Shown here: positions 13,321-25,577 of the stretch, piece after piece | How the letters are laid out: each line of letters opens with the position of its first letter | Position numbering within the stretch: position 1 is the first letter of the stretch | Assembly: GCF_019649055.1 (NCBI RefSeq) | Contig: NW_026570225.1 | Span: forward strand, 1,426,001-1,490,000 | Length of the DNA stretch: 64,000 bases | Reading direction: 5' to 3' | Source of the DNA: Paramacrobiotus metropolitanus | Taxonomy: Eukaryota; Tardigrada; Eutardigrada; Parachela; Macrobiotidae | Notes under the pieces: generated by a model | What the model was told of the DNA's origin: nothing | Database searches by the model: none | Seen by the model: the letters and a program-made list of their open reading frames with translations, nothing else | Program-made: the position numbers and the translations under genes

Positions 13321-13542
13321 GGTAGCAGTGTCAGTGCGCAAAGATCCGGGTTGTAGTGTTGGCATATAGTGCGCTTATCATAACTCTAACTAAAGTTATG
13401 AATATTCTGACATGCAACTTGCAAGTGCATGCAATATGATGTAAATTGCAAGTAATATGATGTAAATTTCTCGACAAATGCTTGAACCAAATTCGTAAAT
13501 ATGTCTATCGTAGCTACTATAACCTTAATATAAGCATCAGTT

Positions 13543-16433
13543 ATGGCTACGGAAGAGGACTGGCTTCTGAAACTGGACACGCTGAAGGAACTGAAACTAC
13601 AACATGAAAAATTGAGTGCCCTCATGGAAAATGTCAAGAATGTCCACAAGCTGCAACAAACCGAGAGCAAGTGTCTTAATGATTTTGATGCGGAAATCAA
13701 ACTCCTTAGGCAAGAACTGGATCGACACGTGGAAATCATCAAATTGATCAACAAAGATATCGAAGATGTATGTGAAAATACGTATACAGGTGTCTGCAGT
13801 AATATAAGTGTTGTCGGTTTGCCGGATTTTATTGTATTGAAATCCTTCCTATTTTGAATTATTATGATACACGATATATTGTACACACGAGATTGGATGA
13901 TGCTCAGATTATCAGACATAGACATATGTATAACGCAATTTATTAGATAATGATAATAAGCATGAATAATAATTGACTTATTTGAACGGCGAGCGCGCTT
14001 GCCTGTTAGCTTATGTAAAGATAAACAGCGTGCGAAATTAAACACCAATACAATAAATGTAAACCATGAAATTACCGGAAGACCGTCGTTAAAATCATAG
14101 AAGTGTTGAATTTAGCCTGAATTTAGCTTTTGTATTAGTATTAAAAAGTGTTCTGCTGTAAGTTTCTCTCGTATGTGTTGTTTGTCAATTGAGTCAATTC
14201 CCTAAACGATTATAGGATACTTAATTTAGACCCTAGTTTTTGTAATGGCAAAAATTATTTTGTAAATATCTCTGGCGTAACAAAATGTCCCCATATAATA
14301 TAAGAGTATCTGTAACCGAAGGTGGCTTTAAAAAATCATGATGGCCGGTGTAATATGTATGCAGCTTTTTTATGACAAAAATTGTTATCGGGAACTCAAA
14401 ATGAAGGTCTGTTGATACCGGAATTTGAATACCGCATGATGCACAGATATCCACACAAATCTATTGTATATAAAGAATGACGCGGTATCTGTACGTATAA
14501 AAAAAATTAATTAAAGCACTTCTTGCAGATGGATCGTATACACAAGCAAAGCAAGGAATACAGGGAAAAATTGAACCGGAACCTTCATGAATTGCTGGAG
14601 GAATATGTGCCTTTGAATGAGAATGTCAATAAACTCAGATCTGCATTGGATTTGGAAAGGCTACCTGAATTGGCGGAAGAGGGAATTCAGATACCAGCAT
14701 CGGTTATCGCGGCAGCTGCCAGGTGAGCAGCTTTTACTGTGCGGTTCACAGTCGTTGTTGTTTTTACGACCAGACTCAGTATTGACTGCGAGTTAGAAGT
14801 ATGGTAATAGTATTCGTTTATTGGTATATAAACGTGCTAACTGTCGTCAGTTTTCTCCTGTTTGTTAGTTCAGTATAAAGACTGTGGCGTTACTTAAATT
14901 AATATCGGTATACTTATTAATTAAGCTTTGTCATAGAAAGAGAACCCAGTAAACCTTTTTTACGTAATTGTTTTTGTATTGTACTGTTTGGCACGTTATA
15001 TTGCAAAATCTTACTAGAATCTTATTAGAATTATTACAGGAAAATTTTAATTAGTTTTGTTCGATATTTCAAAAAGTTATGGTTAACATAGAATTGTAAA
15101 TTTAGATTTTATACATATGGAGGTAATTCACCGCCACTTTCTTATTTCTAGAAAATTGCTGCTTAAATATAAATATTTGTTACGTGGTACTGCTGGCACA
15201 AGCATATACGACTGCAGCGCAGCTACGAGGATTACCGTAATTATCGAATTTGTGGCCCTGGGGTGCGAATAGTTCGAATGCCATGGCGGAGGGGCTTATT
15301 TCGGGGAGGGGGCGCAATTTCGGGGGGTGGCATTATTTTTCAAACGGTATATTTCGGAGATCGGGCATTGTTTTTCAAACAACTGCGCATCGTGTTCTAG
15401 CGAAACTGAATACAGTAGTTACCGGTATTATTGGCGGTATATATATGCAACTGCCCAACCTTGGGAGCAACATTTTAGAGTCTATACCTCTTAATACAGC
15501 TGTATGCCAACGAACACCGCATTATATTGATGTCCGTTAACTGTTTCTCATTAAATTACAACAACTTTTGCGGCTAAATTTTGCGGTATACCTATCATTT
15601 TGCGGCGCTCGACAATTTATTAACGGCTCCCTGGGGCGTAATTTCGGGGGTGGTCTTATTTTTCAAACAGGGTCGAGAAAGGGGGCTTATTACGGGGGGG
15701 GCTGTTATTGCGGGGAGGCGGGGCAAATCCGATAATTACGGTAAGTTCGAAGCAATTTTTTACTTTTCTTAATCCCACGAAGCCAGTGTGTATTCATGTT
15801 AGCAATTTTCTATGTTGCTGTGCAGGCACGAACAATTTTCCCGCTTCCCTGGTGGCTTTGCGGTCAGCAGTTCCGGTGACCTTGGCGCATTTCATCCTGT
15901 TTTGCCGTATAACCAAACGCATCCGCCCATGCAGCCTCTCCCGCCGAGCTCGCTTAACTCAGCCGCATTGGGAATCTGTGATTCCGGCTTTCGTCAAAAG
16001 CAGCCTCCAATGAAGGTGCATTACAATAATAATTACGGCATCGAATTCCTTTGTTAGCTCAGTACGCTTGGAGCGGCTAGTACTGTGTATCTTTGCCGCC
16101 ATTGTTAGTATCTACAGAGTAGAAGCCAGCTAGCACTCCATCAGCGTTTCGCTTCATGAAATTTATCGTTTTGTGAAAACTTTTTTAAGCATCAGTACTG
16201 CCGAAATTCGAGCTTGTTCATTAATATTGGTGAGAACATAGCTTACGCATACAGAAAACAGACTCCATATTCGCATATAATTATAATATATATACATTCG
16301 ACCTTTTTTACAGAAATGTCCAACCTGCGGTAACGATATCCACAGAAATGCACCGATATGTCCTATTTGCAAATCGAAAAGCCATTCAAAAAATCCGAAA
16401 AAGTCTAAGAAGAAGCCGCCGCCTCCCAATTAG
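13543..16433 (+). CDS. ZC4H2: Zinc finger C4H2 domain-containing protein
   Basis: Four exons (13543-13767, 14529-14722, 15826-16015, 16314-16433) give 729 nt and 242 residues; human ZC4H2 has 224. Residues 1-140 are a long coiled coil ([15 protein letters not shown], then [27 protein letters not shown], matching the vertebrate pattern [25 protein letters not shown]). A Ser/Pro/Gln-rich linker ends in FRQKQPPMK just before the finger, as in vertebrates (FRQQPPPMK). The zinc finger is C205-x2-C208-x4-H213-x5-C219-x2-C222 within [20 protein letters not shown], followed by a basic KNPKKSKKK tail that should be a nuclear localisation signal. The family acts in neural development, with interneuron and synapse defects when lost, and affects RNF220-dependent ubiquitination. 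Intron 2 carries a MITE (15235-15741). Confidence 0.95.
15235..15741. mobile_element. 507-bp MITE with TA target-site duplication (Tc1/mariner-like)
   Basis: The left end CCGTAATTATCGaATTTG is mirrored by the right end CAAATcCGATAATTACGG, and both are flanked by TA (15233-15234 and 15742-15743). TA target-site duplications are characteristic of Tc1/mariner elements. The interior encodes no transposase, so this is a non-autonomous element. It is unusually G-rich on the plus strand, with repeated modules of the form ttatttcgggg and a shared ttatttttcaaac (about 15334-15346 and 15657-15669). It lies inside ZC4H2 intron 2 in a region otherwise A+T-rich. The exact superfamily is inferred only from the TA duplication. 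Confidence 0.75.
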
Positions 16434-17441
16434 ACAGCATCGGTACTCAAAGGTGCATCTTCCAGAACACTGACTGCAGTCATTGTACAGATACAGTACT
16501 ACTTACTGTCTTATGAGCAGTGAAAGACGTGAAAAAGTTTGCATTGTTAAAAATCTCCTTAAATGCGATGTCCTCCGATTCGATGTCCTTGTGCACATTT
16601 TGTTGCTGATATATGCCTCTCAAGCACGTACCGCTCATGATAAATAATGCTGTTGTCGCGGCCTGCAGTTTATTATGTACAAGTCCTACGGTATGAATAG
16701 TATTGATTACCATGACAAAATAAAAAAATATAGATATTAATCTGTAATTATGCTAGCATGTATGTACAAGTATATCAATACTTACGGTATGTATTTTTAC
16801 ATTGTAGTATCAAAGTCTTTATAGTAGTTTTATATAAACACATAACACACAAAAAACAGATATGGTTCAGTCAGCTTCCAAAATAGGTATTGTACTCGTA
16901 TGTGCTGCAGGTGCTATCAGCACGTATCTACAACTTTTGCTGGACTTTAAAGGGAAACCGCACATTTGGTTAATAGTTTGACGTACATACATATACATGC
17001 ACAAGTACAGAAAACTTTAAGGCATTCTCTATCAGTGATACGAATATTGTAAATCAAGCAAAATCAGCTGAGCCAGCAAGATTATTAACCTCGACGAAAA
17101 GATTGCCGCGTTGGAAGCCGGTTGAAAGTTTAAACTCACACATCACAATCAGGTTTGCCGTTTATCGAGCATAGGCCACCTGTTGAAGGGAGACAACCCA
17201 TAGAAATACGGTACGTACAAAATTATGAATGCATACGACTGCGATTGAAATGCCGATAGGCGATAAAATTATAGCATTCGAAAACCTGCACATCGATTCG
17301 TTTATGGAGAACGTATACCGCAGTTCCTGCATGTTAGCAAAAGAACTTCAGTCATTTACTAATTTACACTGATTTATAAAATCCTTCAAAAGTGGGCGTT
17401 ATTTTTATTTGTGTTTTTGATAAACCGCAGGCATCTGAAAA
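16434..17441. other. Spacer between ZC4H2 and TMEM97
   Basis: It is expected to hold the ZC4H2 3' UTR and the TMEM97 promoter. A 5' UTR intron for TMEM97 is possible, since a good acceptor (gataaaccgcag) lies 11 bases before its ATG. Nothing else is recognisable. Confidence 0.4.
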
Positions 17442-18602
17442 ATGGCCATTTTCCAACGCATACGGGATTTTATTTATTCCGCATACTTCCTGGCCCACTT
17501 GGGCTTCGCTGCAGCTTTCGATGCGCAGTTAGTCTTAGACCGATCACTTTTCCCGAAACAGGTATGCTGCAAGAGGGGTACAAATGACATTGGTCCAATG
17601 TCAAGCTTACGCAAATGGAACTGGATACGTTCTTATAACCATTAATAACTGTTTTTTATGTACTGCATCATTTCTGTTCCCCATAAACTGCAGGTCTGCT
17701 TGTTAATTTTAGCTGGTTGATGCGCTTGACCAATATGTGAAGGAGTACAAAGATCCGTTTATTGCCAATCCTCCGCACTGGTTCAAGTCGCTGCTGTACG
17801 TGGAACTGGGCCTGCAAGTCCCTTTCCTGTTCCTTGCATTTTTCGGCTCCCTTGCAGGTAAATCTGTATACAGTGTATATGTTTGCTACTTTGGTGTTTT
17901 GCGGCTTTACAAATCTTTCGCACTAGAATAAATATTAAGAAAATAACTTTTACTTGTGTTTTGAATCTTTTCAGTTGGTTTGTGCCAACATAGCTGTTGT
18001 TATGTGAACTCACTATTGTGGAATATAATTTAAACCGGTTGCGATAATCAATGTACAGTCGAAGTACTGTTTAGTTCCGATATAGCGCACCCAACCATGT
18101 ACTTGCTTACGCTAGTAATAATTTTATAATAGTGTTTATCAGGATACCCCGACCTTTTTTGCAATGATTATTACTGTGTTGTAGATACGAATCTTATTTT
18201 TATTGGTCTGTTCAATTTGTTAAGTGGCTGGTGCAGTCTTTTTCATATGGGCCATGGTTAATATTAATGATACAATATTATCATAATATTCTTACCGGTG
18301 TTTGCGTTTTAGGAGCAAGATGGATGCGTACACCCACTCTGATGTACTGCACCAGTGTTATTGTCATGGTACTTCCGCTCATCTCCCACATTATGCAAGG
18401 CACTTTTACCGGATCGGAAGTTGGACCTAAAACCGAAGACGAACGCGTGAAGCTCGCTGGCCTGTACGCCGCGTTCCTTGTGGCCGGTGTCGTTATCCTG
18501 CTGGACTACACCTTGCTGCGCTGCCCACGGACAACACCACCGACGCAAGCTCGCTTGCCCACTACCAAGGAAAAAGAGGGGAAAGATAAAAAGCGCAACT
18601 AG
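17442..18602 (+). CDS. TMEM97: TMEM97 / sigma-2 receptor, EXPERA-domain ER membrane protein
   Basis: Three exons (17442-17561, 17713-17857, 18313-18602) encode 184 residues; human TMEM97 has 176. Four membrane helices are evident: IYSAYFLAHLGFAAAF, SLLYVELGLQVPFLFLAFFG, LMYCTSVIVMVLPLISHIM and LAGLYAAFLVAGVVILLDY. The acidic residues that line the EXPERA pocket are present at a constant offset of two from the human protein: D27 (human D29), D54 in EYKDP (D56) and E71 in LLYVELG (E73). Family blocks PPHWFKS and ARWMRTPTLMY also match. The C-terminus ends KKRN, a KKXX-type ER-retrieval signal. The family binds sterols and related ligands and modulates NPC1 and LDL-receptor traffic in the ER and lysosome. 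An AATAAA lies near 18791, at a plausible distance for polyadenylation. Confidence 0.95.
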
Positions 18603-19563
18603 CGCAGCATGTGGATTCCCACCATTGTTGCAACACACTGAATGCAGTTTATAACATTAGAAGTTTATTGTGCAGTGCACATGAAAAAATTCTAGGCTGA
18701 CGACGTTGCACCAGCTGATTGATTGTACGGGTTACGGACTAAGTTTGATTTTTACGTTTTTCAATTGACAAAGTTTTGATAACACCGCAAATAAAATACT
18801 ACCTTCAAGCCTGTGTTAAGGTGGTTAGACGAATTTTATAAATAAGCACTTTGACGACCATAGTCCAACTGATGTCAGAATATTGTGCTAGGTCACTTAG
18901 GTATCAACTTGTATAGGAAGTACTCGAAGCTATCAGAGAATAAACACAAAATTTATAACTTTACTTAACCATGGAGCAAAATTAATAGAAATTTCGAACG
19001 CTCGATTAGCATTGTAGTTTAGACCGAAAGCGGTTTCCCAGATGTCGTCGGTGGCTTTTACGGTATTTTATTAATAAACACATTTATACAACAACATTGT
19101 TACTTATCAAACAGGACATGATTTATAAAAATACAAAATACTCGTATAAAAGATAGTAAGACTTCATTACCACCAGATTCTGAGATAGCCCTACTATTAG
19201 TACTAATCGTAAGTTAATACTGTATTTCCGTACCACGCAGTTAGTTGAACGTACCACGCAGACGCAAAATAACAGCGGAATCGAAAACCGAGTCACGGTG
19301 ACGTCGGTGAGACGGCGGAAGTGAGCTCACATCATGACAGTTAGAACCACAACATTCGATAGCAATCAATCAGGTCATTTAACGGAAAAAACGCGTGACA
19401 TACCGTAATACATACTGCATTTTTTAAATGACGATTTTGTTTACTGTGGTTGTGTTTATTTTGTTATTTAGATGTAAGCATCTCAGAGAAATTTAAATCC
19501 ATCTTTTGCTGTTATTTTTAATATGGTAGTATAACACTTAACAGTACTGAGCATTGCAACGAA
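18603..19563. other. Spacer between TMEM97 and cytohesin
   Basis: Apart from the probable TMEM97 polyadenylation signal near 18791 and promoter-like motifs near 19299-19323, nothing is evident. It should contain the 5' leader of the cytohesin gene. Confidence 0.4.
19299..19323 (+). promoter_or_regulatory. Candidate CRE plus ETS motif cluster upstream of cytohesin
   Basis: TGACGTC (19299-19305), the core of a CREB/ATF site, is followed by CGGAAGTG (19316-19323), the ETS consensus, in a locally G+C-rich patch about 240 bp before the cytohesin ATG. This pairing is common in animal housekeeping promoters. It is inferred from motifs only. Confidence 0.3.
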
Positions 19564-21412
19564 ATGCCTACAGAACGCAACACCTCGTCTTTTCTCAGTT
19601 TGAGTTCTGGCAATGGCCGTTCTAGTCGAGGTAGTGGAACTACGAATTATAGTCAAACGGAACAGGAATCACTGGATCGCATACGCCGTGAAAAGGCATC
19701 CCTTCTTCAAGAAATCAAAACACTGAAAGATGAAATTGCTGATTGTGACTGGATTATTGAAAGACTGGACGTGGACGAGGATGGGCGGCCCAATTCTGAG
19801 CGACAATTTCTGATGCTTGGCAAGAAAAAGTTTAACTTGGATCCCAAAAAGGGCATCGATTATTTGGTGGACCACAAAGTGCTTCAGTTCACCGCTGAGG
19901 ACGTGGCTAGATTTCTCTTTAATGGCGAGGGATTGGTTAAGGCAGCGATTGGGGACTACCTTGGAGAGCCTGATGCATTCAATCAGAAGGTACTAACAAC
20001 AATGTGTTTTGCGCTCTTGATGTCAGTGTCACACTGATACTGTAATAATAATGTCTAAATATGGGTTTCTTCAGCTGAATTCTTACTGAAACTGAAAAAA
20101 ATGCAGTTATGACATAAATCGATGACAGTGTGTGTGTGCTGCAGAATATTGAATGCAACTCATCGCTTGAGCATAATGTTTATTTTAATTTTTTAAGAAT
20201 ATTTCAGTACATGGTTACGGTAATTTTTACGTGAGTTTATTTTGCTTTTTGCGTACGTCCGTTTAGACGATACTCTGTAACAGAAATTGATTCTGCCTAT
20301 GAAGTGCCATAATTATTATACTTATAACTTATCTCATATCTGTATAACATGAACATGAAATTGTTGGTATGCTTCTTCGTTGATACCTTTTGTACTTAAT
20401 GACAGGTTCTAGAAGAGTTCATTCGGCTGCATACGCTTTCCAAAACCGATCTTGTGTCGGCGCTGCGGGTGTTCTTATGGAGTTTCCGTTTGCCCGGTGA
20501 AGCACAGAAAATTGACCGTATGATGGAGAAATTCGCGCAGCATTACTGCTCACAAAACGAGAGCGTTTTCGCTTCTGTGGATTGTTGTTACGTTCTCTCG
20601 TACGCCATCATTATGCTCAACACCTCATTGCATAATCGCGCAGTGAAGGATAAACAAACCGTTGAGAGTTTTATCAACATGAACCGCAGCATTAACGGTG
20701 GCGGTGATTTGCCCAGAGAAATGTTGGTGGCTATGTACGACAGCATTAAAAGCGAACAATTCAGGGTACGTAAAATTGTGCGCAATGCACTTAATGGATT
20801 CAATGGTTCTTTTCCGTTCAGCTTGGCCAGCTAATCGTTATCTCTCGTTTCACATCATTAGCAGTTTTCTTATTAATATTCTTCTGAAATACACAGTGGT
20901 GTAATGGCGCGGGTTACACTGTACTCATAATGTGATTCCGGTTTTTATAGATTCCGGAAGACGATGGCCACGAATTAGTACCGACCTTCGAAGATCCTGA
21001 TCGCCAAGGATTTCTATGGAAGCAGGGTGGAAAATACAAGACATGGAAGCAGCGTTGGTTCGTATTAAACGATAGTGTTCTGTATTACTTCACTGCCCAG
21101 ACGGACAAGGAGCCCAAAGGCATCATCCCTCTGGAAAACACTCAACTCCGTGAAATTGAAGATCGCGGTAAACCCTTCTGCTTCGAGCTCTATCTGCCTA
21201 ATAGCCAAGTTGTGAAAGCCTGTAAGACGCAAAAAGACGGGAAGGTGATCACCGGCAGACATACCACGTACCGAGTTTCCGCGATGTCGGCACTGGAAAA
21301 AGAGGAATGGATGAGGGCCATTAGGTCATGCACGAGTGACAATCCCTTTTTGGGTATGCTGCAGGAGAGGAAGAGAAAAGCCCAAAAATTCTATCACGGC
21401 GTCGTACAGTGA
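19564..21412 (+). CDS. CYTH (steppke): Cytohesin, Arf guanine-nucleotide exchange factor (Sec7 + PH)
   Basis: Three exons (19564-19989, 20406-20765, 20951-21412) encode 415 residues; vertebrate cytohesins are about 400. A Ser-rich N-terminus precedes a coiled coil at about residues 35-65 ([20 protein letters not shown]). The Sec7 domain covers about 80-260 with the catalytic glutamic finger E174 in [11 protein letters not shown] and the MLNTSLHN motif. The PH domain begins at about 282 ([20 protein letters not shown]). A short basic tail (ERKRKAQK) follows. Cytohesins load GTP onto Arf proteins at the plasma membrane after PH binding to phosphoinositides, and act in insulin/PI3K signalling. 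The PH loop has two glycines (QGGKYK), the diglycine arrangement that in vertebrate splice forms favours PIP3 over PI(4,5)P2. The intron between Sec7 and PH falls directly after EQFR, as in the family. Confidence 0.96.
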
Positions 21413-22470
21413 ACAAGTACAATTCTAGTGTACTTGTCAAGTGGTTGATCTTTGCTTCCGGTGGATAAATCTGTTTTGCTGTAATGCATTGTTGTCTGTT
21501 CTTTTGTGCCTGAAATTACGTTAAGTAACGGTGTCGCTCAGATCTGTACGAGTACAATGGCGGCTAGCAACTTTTTCACAGATGTTCGGCGATCTCTTAC
21601 CACTGAGTTCGGTTTGGATTGGAACTGTTATGGAATCTTCCTGTTGACTTGTGCGTGTGCTGGGCCTTTCTTGACGTTTCCGTTTAGCTTCTGTTGTAAT
21701 AGGAGCTTCCAATTCTTGTGGATTAGATTAAAATGGTTGTTCACTTTGTTGTGATCGCAGCAGAACCCGATGACATACCGTTAGATATACCACCTACGAG
21801 TACGATATTCTGGGAGATCGAGATTATTTTGACCACCCTTCAGTTTCCGAACTTCCTTCTTCATAACAGTCTTTACGAAGTTTCTCTAATAGTAGAAATA
21901 CTAAACCCCGGTGACCATAATTATAAATTTACGATACATATTCTATTAGTTTGGCATTCGGCGACGCCCTCCCTTCGCTCTTAGTTGTACGGCTACGGTA
22001 CAATGTAAGCCTACGGCTTTGTAATGTAAGCCTACAAATTAATTTGGAAATTTAAGTGGTGTTAGCTTGTGAGATGTGATCTCGAGCCGAAGATCTAAAT
22101 TTGCGTCCCTTCGCTGCAGAAGCCCAGATTAACTGCACTCAGTTTTAAACACTCGAAAAACTTCTCATAATCTCATTATTTATTATTTCAAACAAAATCT
22201 ATATAAGCGTCGCCTGTTAACAAGATCCTAAAACAGCAAAATTTCTACATTTGCCATAAAACGAAATCAATATTTCTGGTATACTCATACTCATACTGCC
22301 TGAAGAGCTAACTAATAGTTCAAGCCGTTGCTTGCGAAGATAAGAAATCCGAAAATTAAAATCATAACATAAACTGTAACTCACTATTTCTGTACAGGTC
22401 AAAGTATAAAACAGCAAAAACCGCATCTCTCAACCTACAACTCGTCGGATGCGTAATCTACGAGTAGGTA
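21413..22470. other. Spacer between convergent cytohesin and BEN genes
   Basis: It should hold both 3' UTRs. A small direct repeat, aatgtaagcctac, occurs twice near 22002-22014 and 22023-22035. No exon chain is visible. Confidence 0.4.
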
Positions 22471-24739
22471 TCACTCCACATCGCTCTCCTCATCAGTAAG
22501 GCGTTCTTCTTCGTCAACGTCTGCGATCGATCCCGCCGATGGAACAAACGGCTGGTAAGACACTTTCTTCGCGTTGCCAAAGACTCGGGAGAGAGACTTA
22601 TCATTCGGTACCGGGCAACGCCTGTTAGCACAATAATCGCGGACAAGGCCTACAACGACATCCAAATAAATGTACTAGTACTTCTATACTTTCTTTGTTG
22701 CTTGAGTAAACATCTGGAGTGCCCCTGCACAAGAACCAGATATTTACCGACAGCTACCGCCAATCGCTCCTGATCTATCAATGGACGATGCGTGCTTCTC
22801 GCGCCACCCGGAGTTGCAGATGAGTTAGCTAATTCCTCTTTCGAAAAAAGTGTATGCAACGCCAATGTGAAAGCTGCAGATACGTTAGGTTGGTTTCCAA
22901 TAGCCACCTGTAACCAAAATCAATACAAATTTAAAACCAACAGGATTTAACTGGCAACGTGTGGATGCAAAATACTACGTATAATATTTCAAGGAAAACA
23001 GAGTGTAAACAAGAATAAAAGAGAGTAGATAAAAGTAATTATTGTTATAAAATATAAATAAGTAAGAACAGAACATAAAAGCTGATGTGAAAAGTAGTGC
23101 CACGTGCAGCATAATATCGACATTTTTTTATTTATATATTTTGGTATTAATAATTTCCATTTCTGCTTGTAATAACAACATTTTACATCCATTCGGTTTT
23201 CAAGCAAATAATTTACTGTTTACCAAGTAACCAAATTTTCCCAACACTTCACCTGCAGTGCGCCAACCGGTACCCCCATCACAGATTTCAGCGCATCGAT
23301 TTTCGGGGCCGGCGATTCTGGTTTGAACAAGTTACCGCAGAATTTCGGGAACTGGTGGCTTGCGCGTTTTTTCTACAATAAATACACTGGAAAATCACCG
23401 GAAACTCGAATACAATAATCAGGAAGTTAGAAGGATAACCGAAGTTAGAACGTACCACCAACCGGCTCACATCCGTCTCCGATTCAGCCCGACGACGCTG
23501 CGATCCCCGTACAATAGAAAGACGCTCAGCACGGGAGCCATGAGCCGGTCCCATCGAAGCCACAGAGCGTCCCCGCTGTCGTAAAGCAGACCGCAGAGGA
23601 GGAGATCTTTCCTCCACGGAACTCTTCAGGGGCATCAGTGTGTAGTTCGGCAGTGAGGCGCTGCTCTGCTCATACGGATGAGGCATCGGCGAACTTCCTC
23701 CGGAAAAACATTCCTCCGCATCTTCATCCATCGGCGCCGTCAGTCGGTCACGATAACGCGTGGGATACGGACTGTGGATGCCGCGACGGGGAGACGACGC
23801 CTAATAGACATGAAGCAGGAGAAATTTGTCGGTTTTAAATAAGAGAATTTCACCCATGCAAAAGTTCACCATCCACACTACTGTACTCATGTCAGTTATA
23901 CTCCGTATCTACGAACAGCCTCAAAGAGTGATTCAACATTAGTCAAACACTATTTACCGGCGCCAGAAAACTTGACCGGGTAACTTTCCTCTGTTCTGCT
24001 TTCTTTTGTGTTTCTGTTCTTGGTTTCGGTGCCGTGTGAGCCACCTACAACGGTCAAGATGTAACCGGTGCGCCGGTACGAGTCTACGCATACGGGATAC
24101 GGATATCAAACGAACTCGAGAACGGTAACAGGCAGCATGCGAATTGGGCATTGTGCGGCAGTTGCAAGATGCAGCACCAATGCCAGTGGCAGTAACCGTG
24201 CCATAAACAGAGTGTCCAGATTGTTAATAAACTGCGCATACAACTAAAATCACCGTATATATGACACTATGTCGGACTCGAGCACTGTACCTGCTGCTTT
24301 AGTTCATCGGCCCAACGTCGTCCCTTATCTTCATACATCTCCTCCCGCTCGGCTGAGAGCTCCGCGACGCGCAGCTCCTCCACAGTTTTACCTAAAACCC
24401 AGACACTGAAAATCGTATTGCTCACTGCCGCATTCCCATGTCACCCAGTAACGTACACACCACAACGGTACGTCGTGGTCAGGCAAATCACAAATGCGAA
24501 CAAAACGGTTGCGGTGCAGGACAGAATGCCGTTTATTTACCTTTGGTTATGTGCAATACGATGCATCGGCTTTCCACGTTCCGATGTTTTCCCAGACAGA
24601 CGGTCTTCTCCGAGATCAAGCCACCGTGGAGCGACTTCAGGTTCTGCAGAGGAACCGCCGCCACGAACGAAAACAACTTCGCTGGCTGCACTTCAGCCTC
24701 ATGGAAAAACACCAATGCGCTGCCGTTATTTGATTCCAT
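22471..24739 (-). CDS. Coiled-coil and BEN-domain nuclear protein
   Basis: Seven exons on the minus strand (24739-24541, 24391-24291, 24044-23958, 23800-23456, 23372-23253, 22907-22748, 22649-22471) give 396 residues with consistent phases. The N-terminus (SALVFFHEAEVQPAKLFSF) loosely resembles that of BEND5. Exon 2 is a short charged helix (TVEELRVAELSAEREEMYED). Exons 3-4 are basic, Ser/Pro/Arg-rich and disordered, with probable nuclear localisation runs (QKKAEQRK, GSQRRRAE). The BEN domain spans exons 6-7: ALHTLFSKEELANSSATPGG, then LIDQERLAVAVGLVRDYCANRRC. It ends in an acidic DVDEEERLTDEESDVE tail. BEN domains bind DNA and recruit chromatin factors, usually as transcriptional repressors. 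An in-frame ATG 33 bases further upstream (24772) is an alternative start. Assignment to a particular BEND subfamily is tentative. Confidence 0.8.
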
Positions 24740-24772
24740 TGTCGCACAGCGAGCGGTAAGAGCGATTAGCAA

Positions 24773-25577
24773 CCGAATTAGTAATTCTAAATACTAAAAG
24801 TAGTGACTATCAGTAAACGTTCAAAGTCAATTAAAAATTCTGGAAATTTATGATGACAACCGTTCCATTGTCGGGGACGCAATGAAATACGCAAGTGCAA
24901 ACCAAAAGGGATCACCAATCACTACTTCATCGAGACGCACTGACGATGAGATTGGTCATCAACCTGAAAAACCGCGGAAATTCTAAATTCTCTGTGATCG
25001 GATGCACATGGTGAGACGAGAGCGACAAAATTGTACTATGTAAATAGTCCATACACGCTCGGCGAGCTTACGTTAGGAATACAAACCACCTACTACAACA
25101 AGCAGTCGCCAAGCTTGCTTCGCGCCAAGTATGAGAACTTGCCAAAATGTGAAGTATGGGTGTCCTGTGTCCATAAGACCATAACTATTTATTTATTTAT
25201 TTGTATAAAAATTTACTGAAATTTTCAAACGATCGGAAGCGTTTTTAAAGATCAAATTGAATGTTAGCTACCCGGAACCGTCGCTGGATTGTTCAAGATT
25301 CAAGAGTTTCCCGGGTCGAACATACCTTTAACGTTGCATACACGTGGAAATAATTGCATTTATTTCATTTATAGAAGTACATCTGATCGCGATACATCGA
25401 AAATTTCGGCACTTCATGCGTATTAAATCAAATTATCAAATACAAACAGCGCGACTAACAGAGCTTTAAAACTGCGCAAACAGTGCACCGCAGTCCAAAT
25501 TAAACAAAGGAATACAGAATTTGTGCAGTAACATAGTACTCTATAAAACAAATGTTTTGCAGCTTTGCAGGCAAAAT
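24773..25577. other. Spacer between the BEN and OATP genes
   Basis: It holds the promoter side of the BEN gene and the 3' UTR of the transporter gene. No coding chain or repeat is recognised. Confidence 0.4.

Noticed and set aside
13386-14048. 220-codon minus-strand reading frame
   Set aside because: It lies antisense to ZC4H2 exon 1, a good ZC4H2 match. The frame is rich in Ser/Ile/Leu runs from antisense A+T-rich codons and shows no family motif.
24133-24204. Signal-peptide-like minus-strand start (MARLLPLALVLHLATA)
   Set aside because: It stops after about 32 codons in its own frame and lies in the intron between BEN-gene exons 2 and 3, which join cleanly in phase 0 without it.
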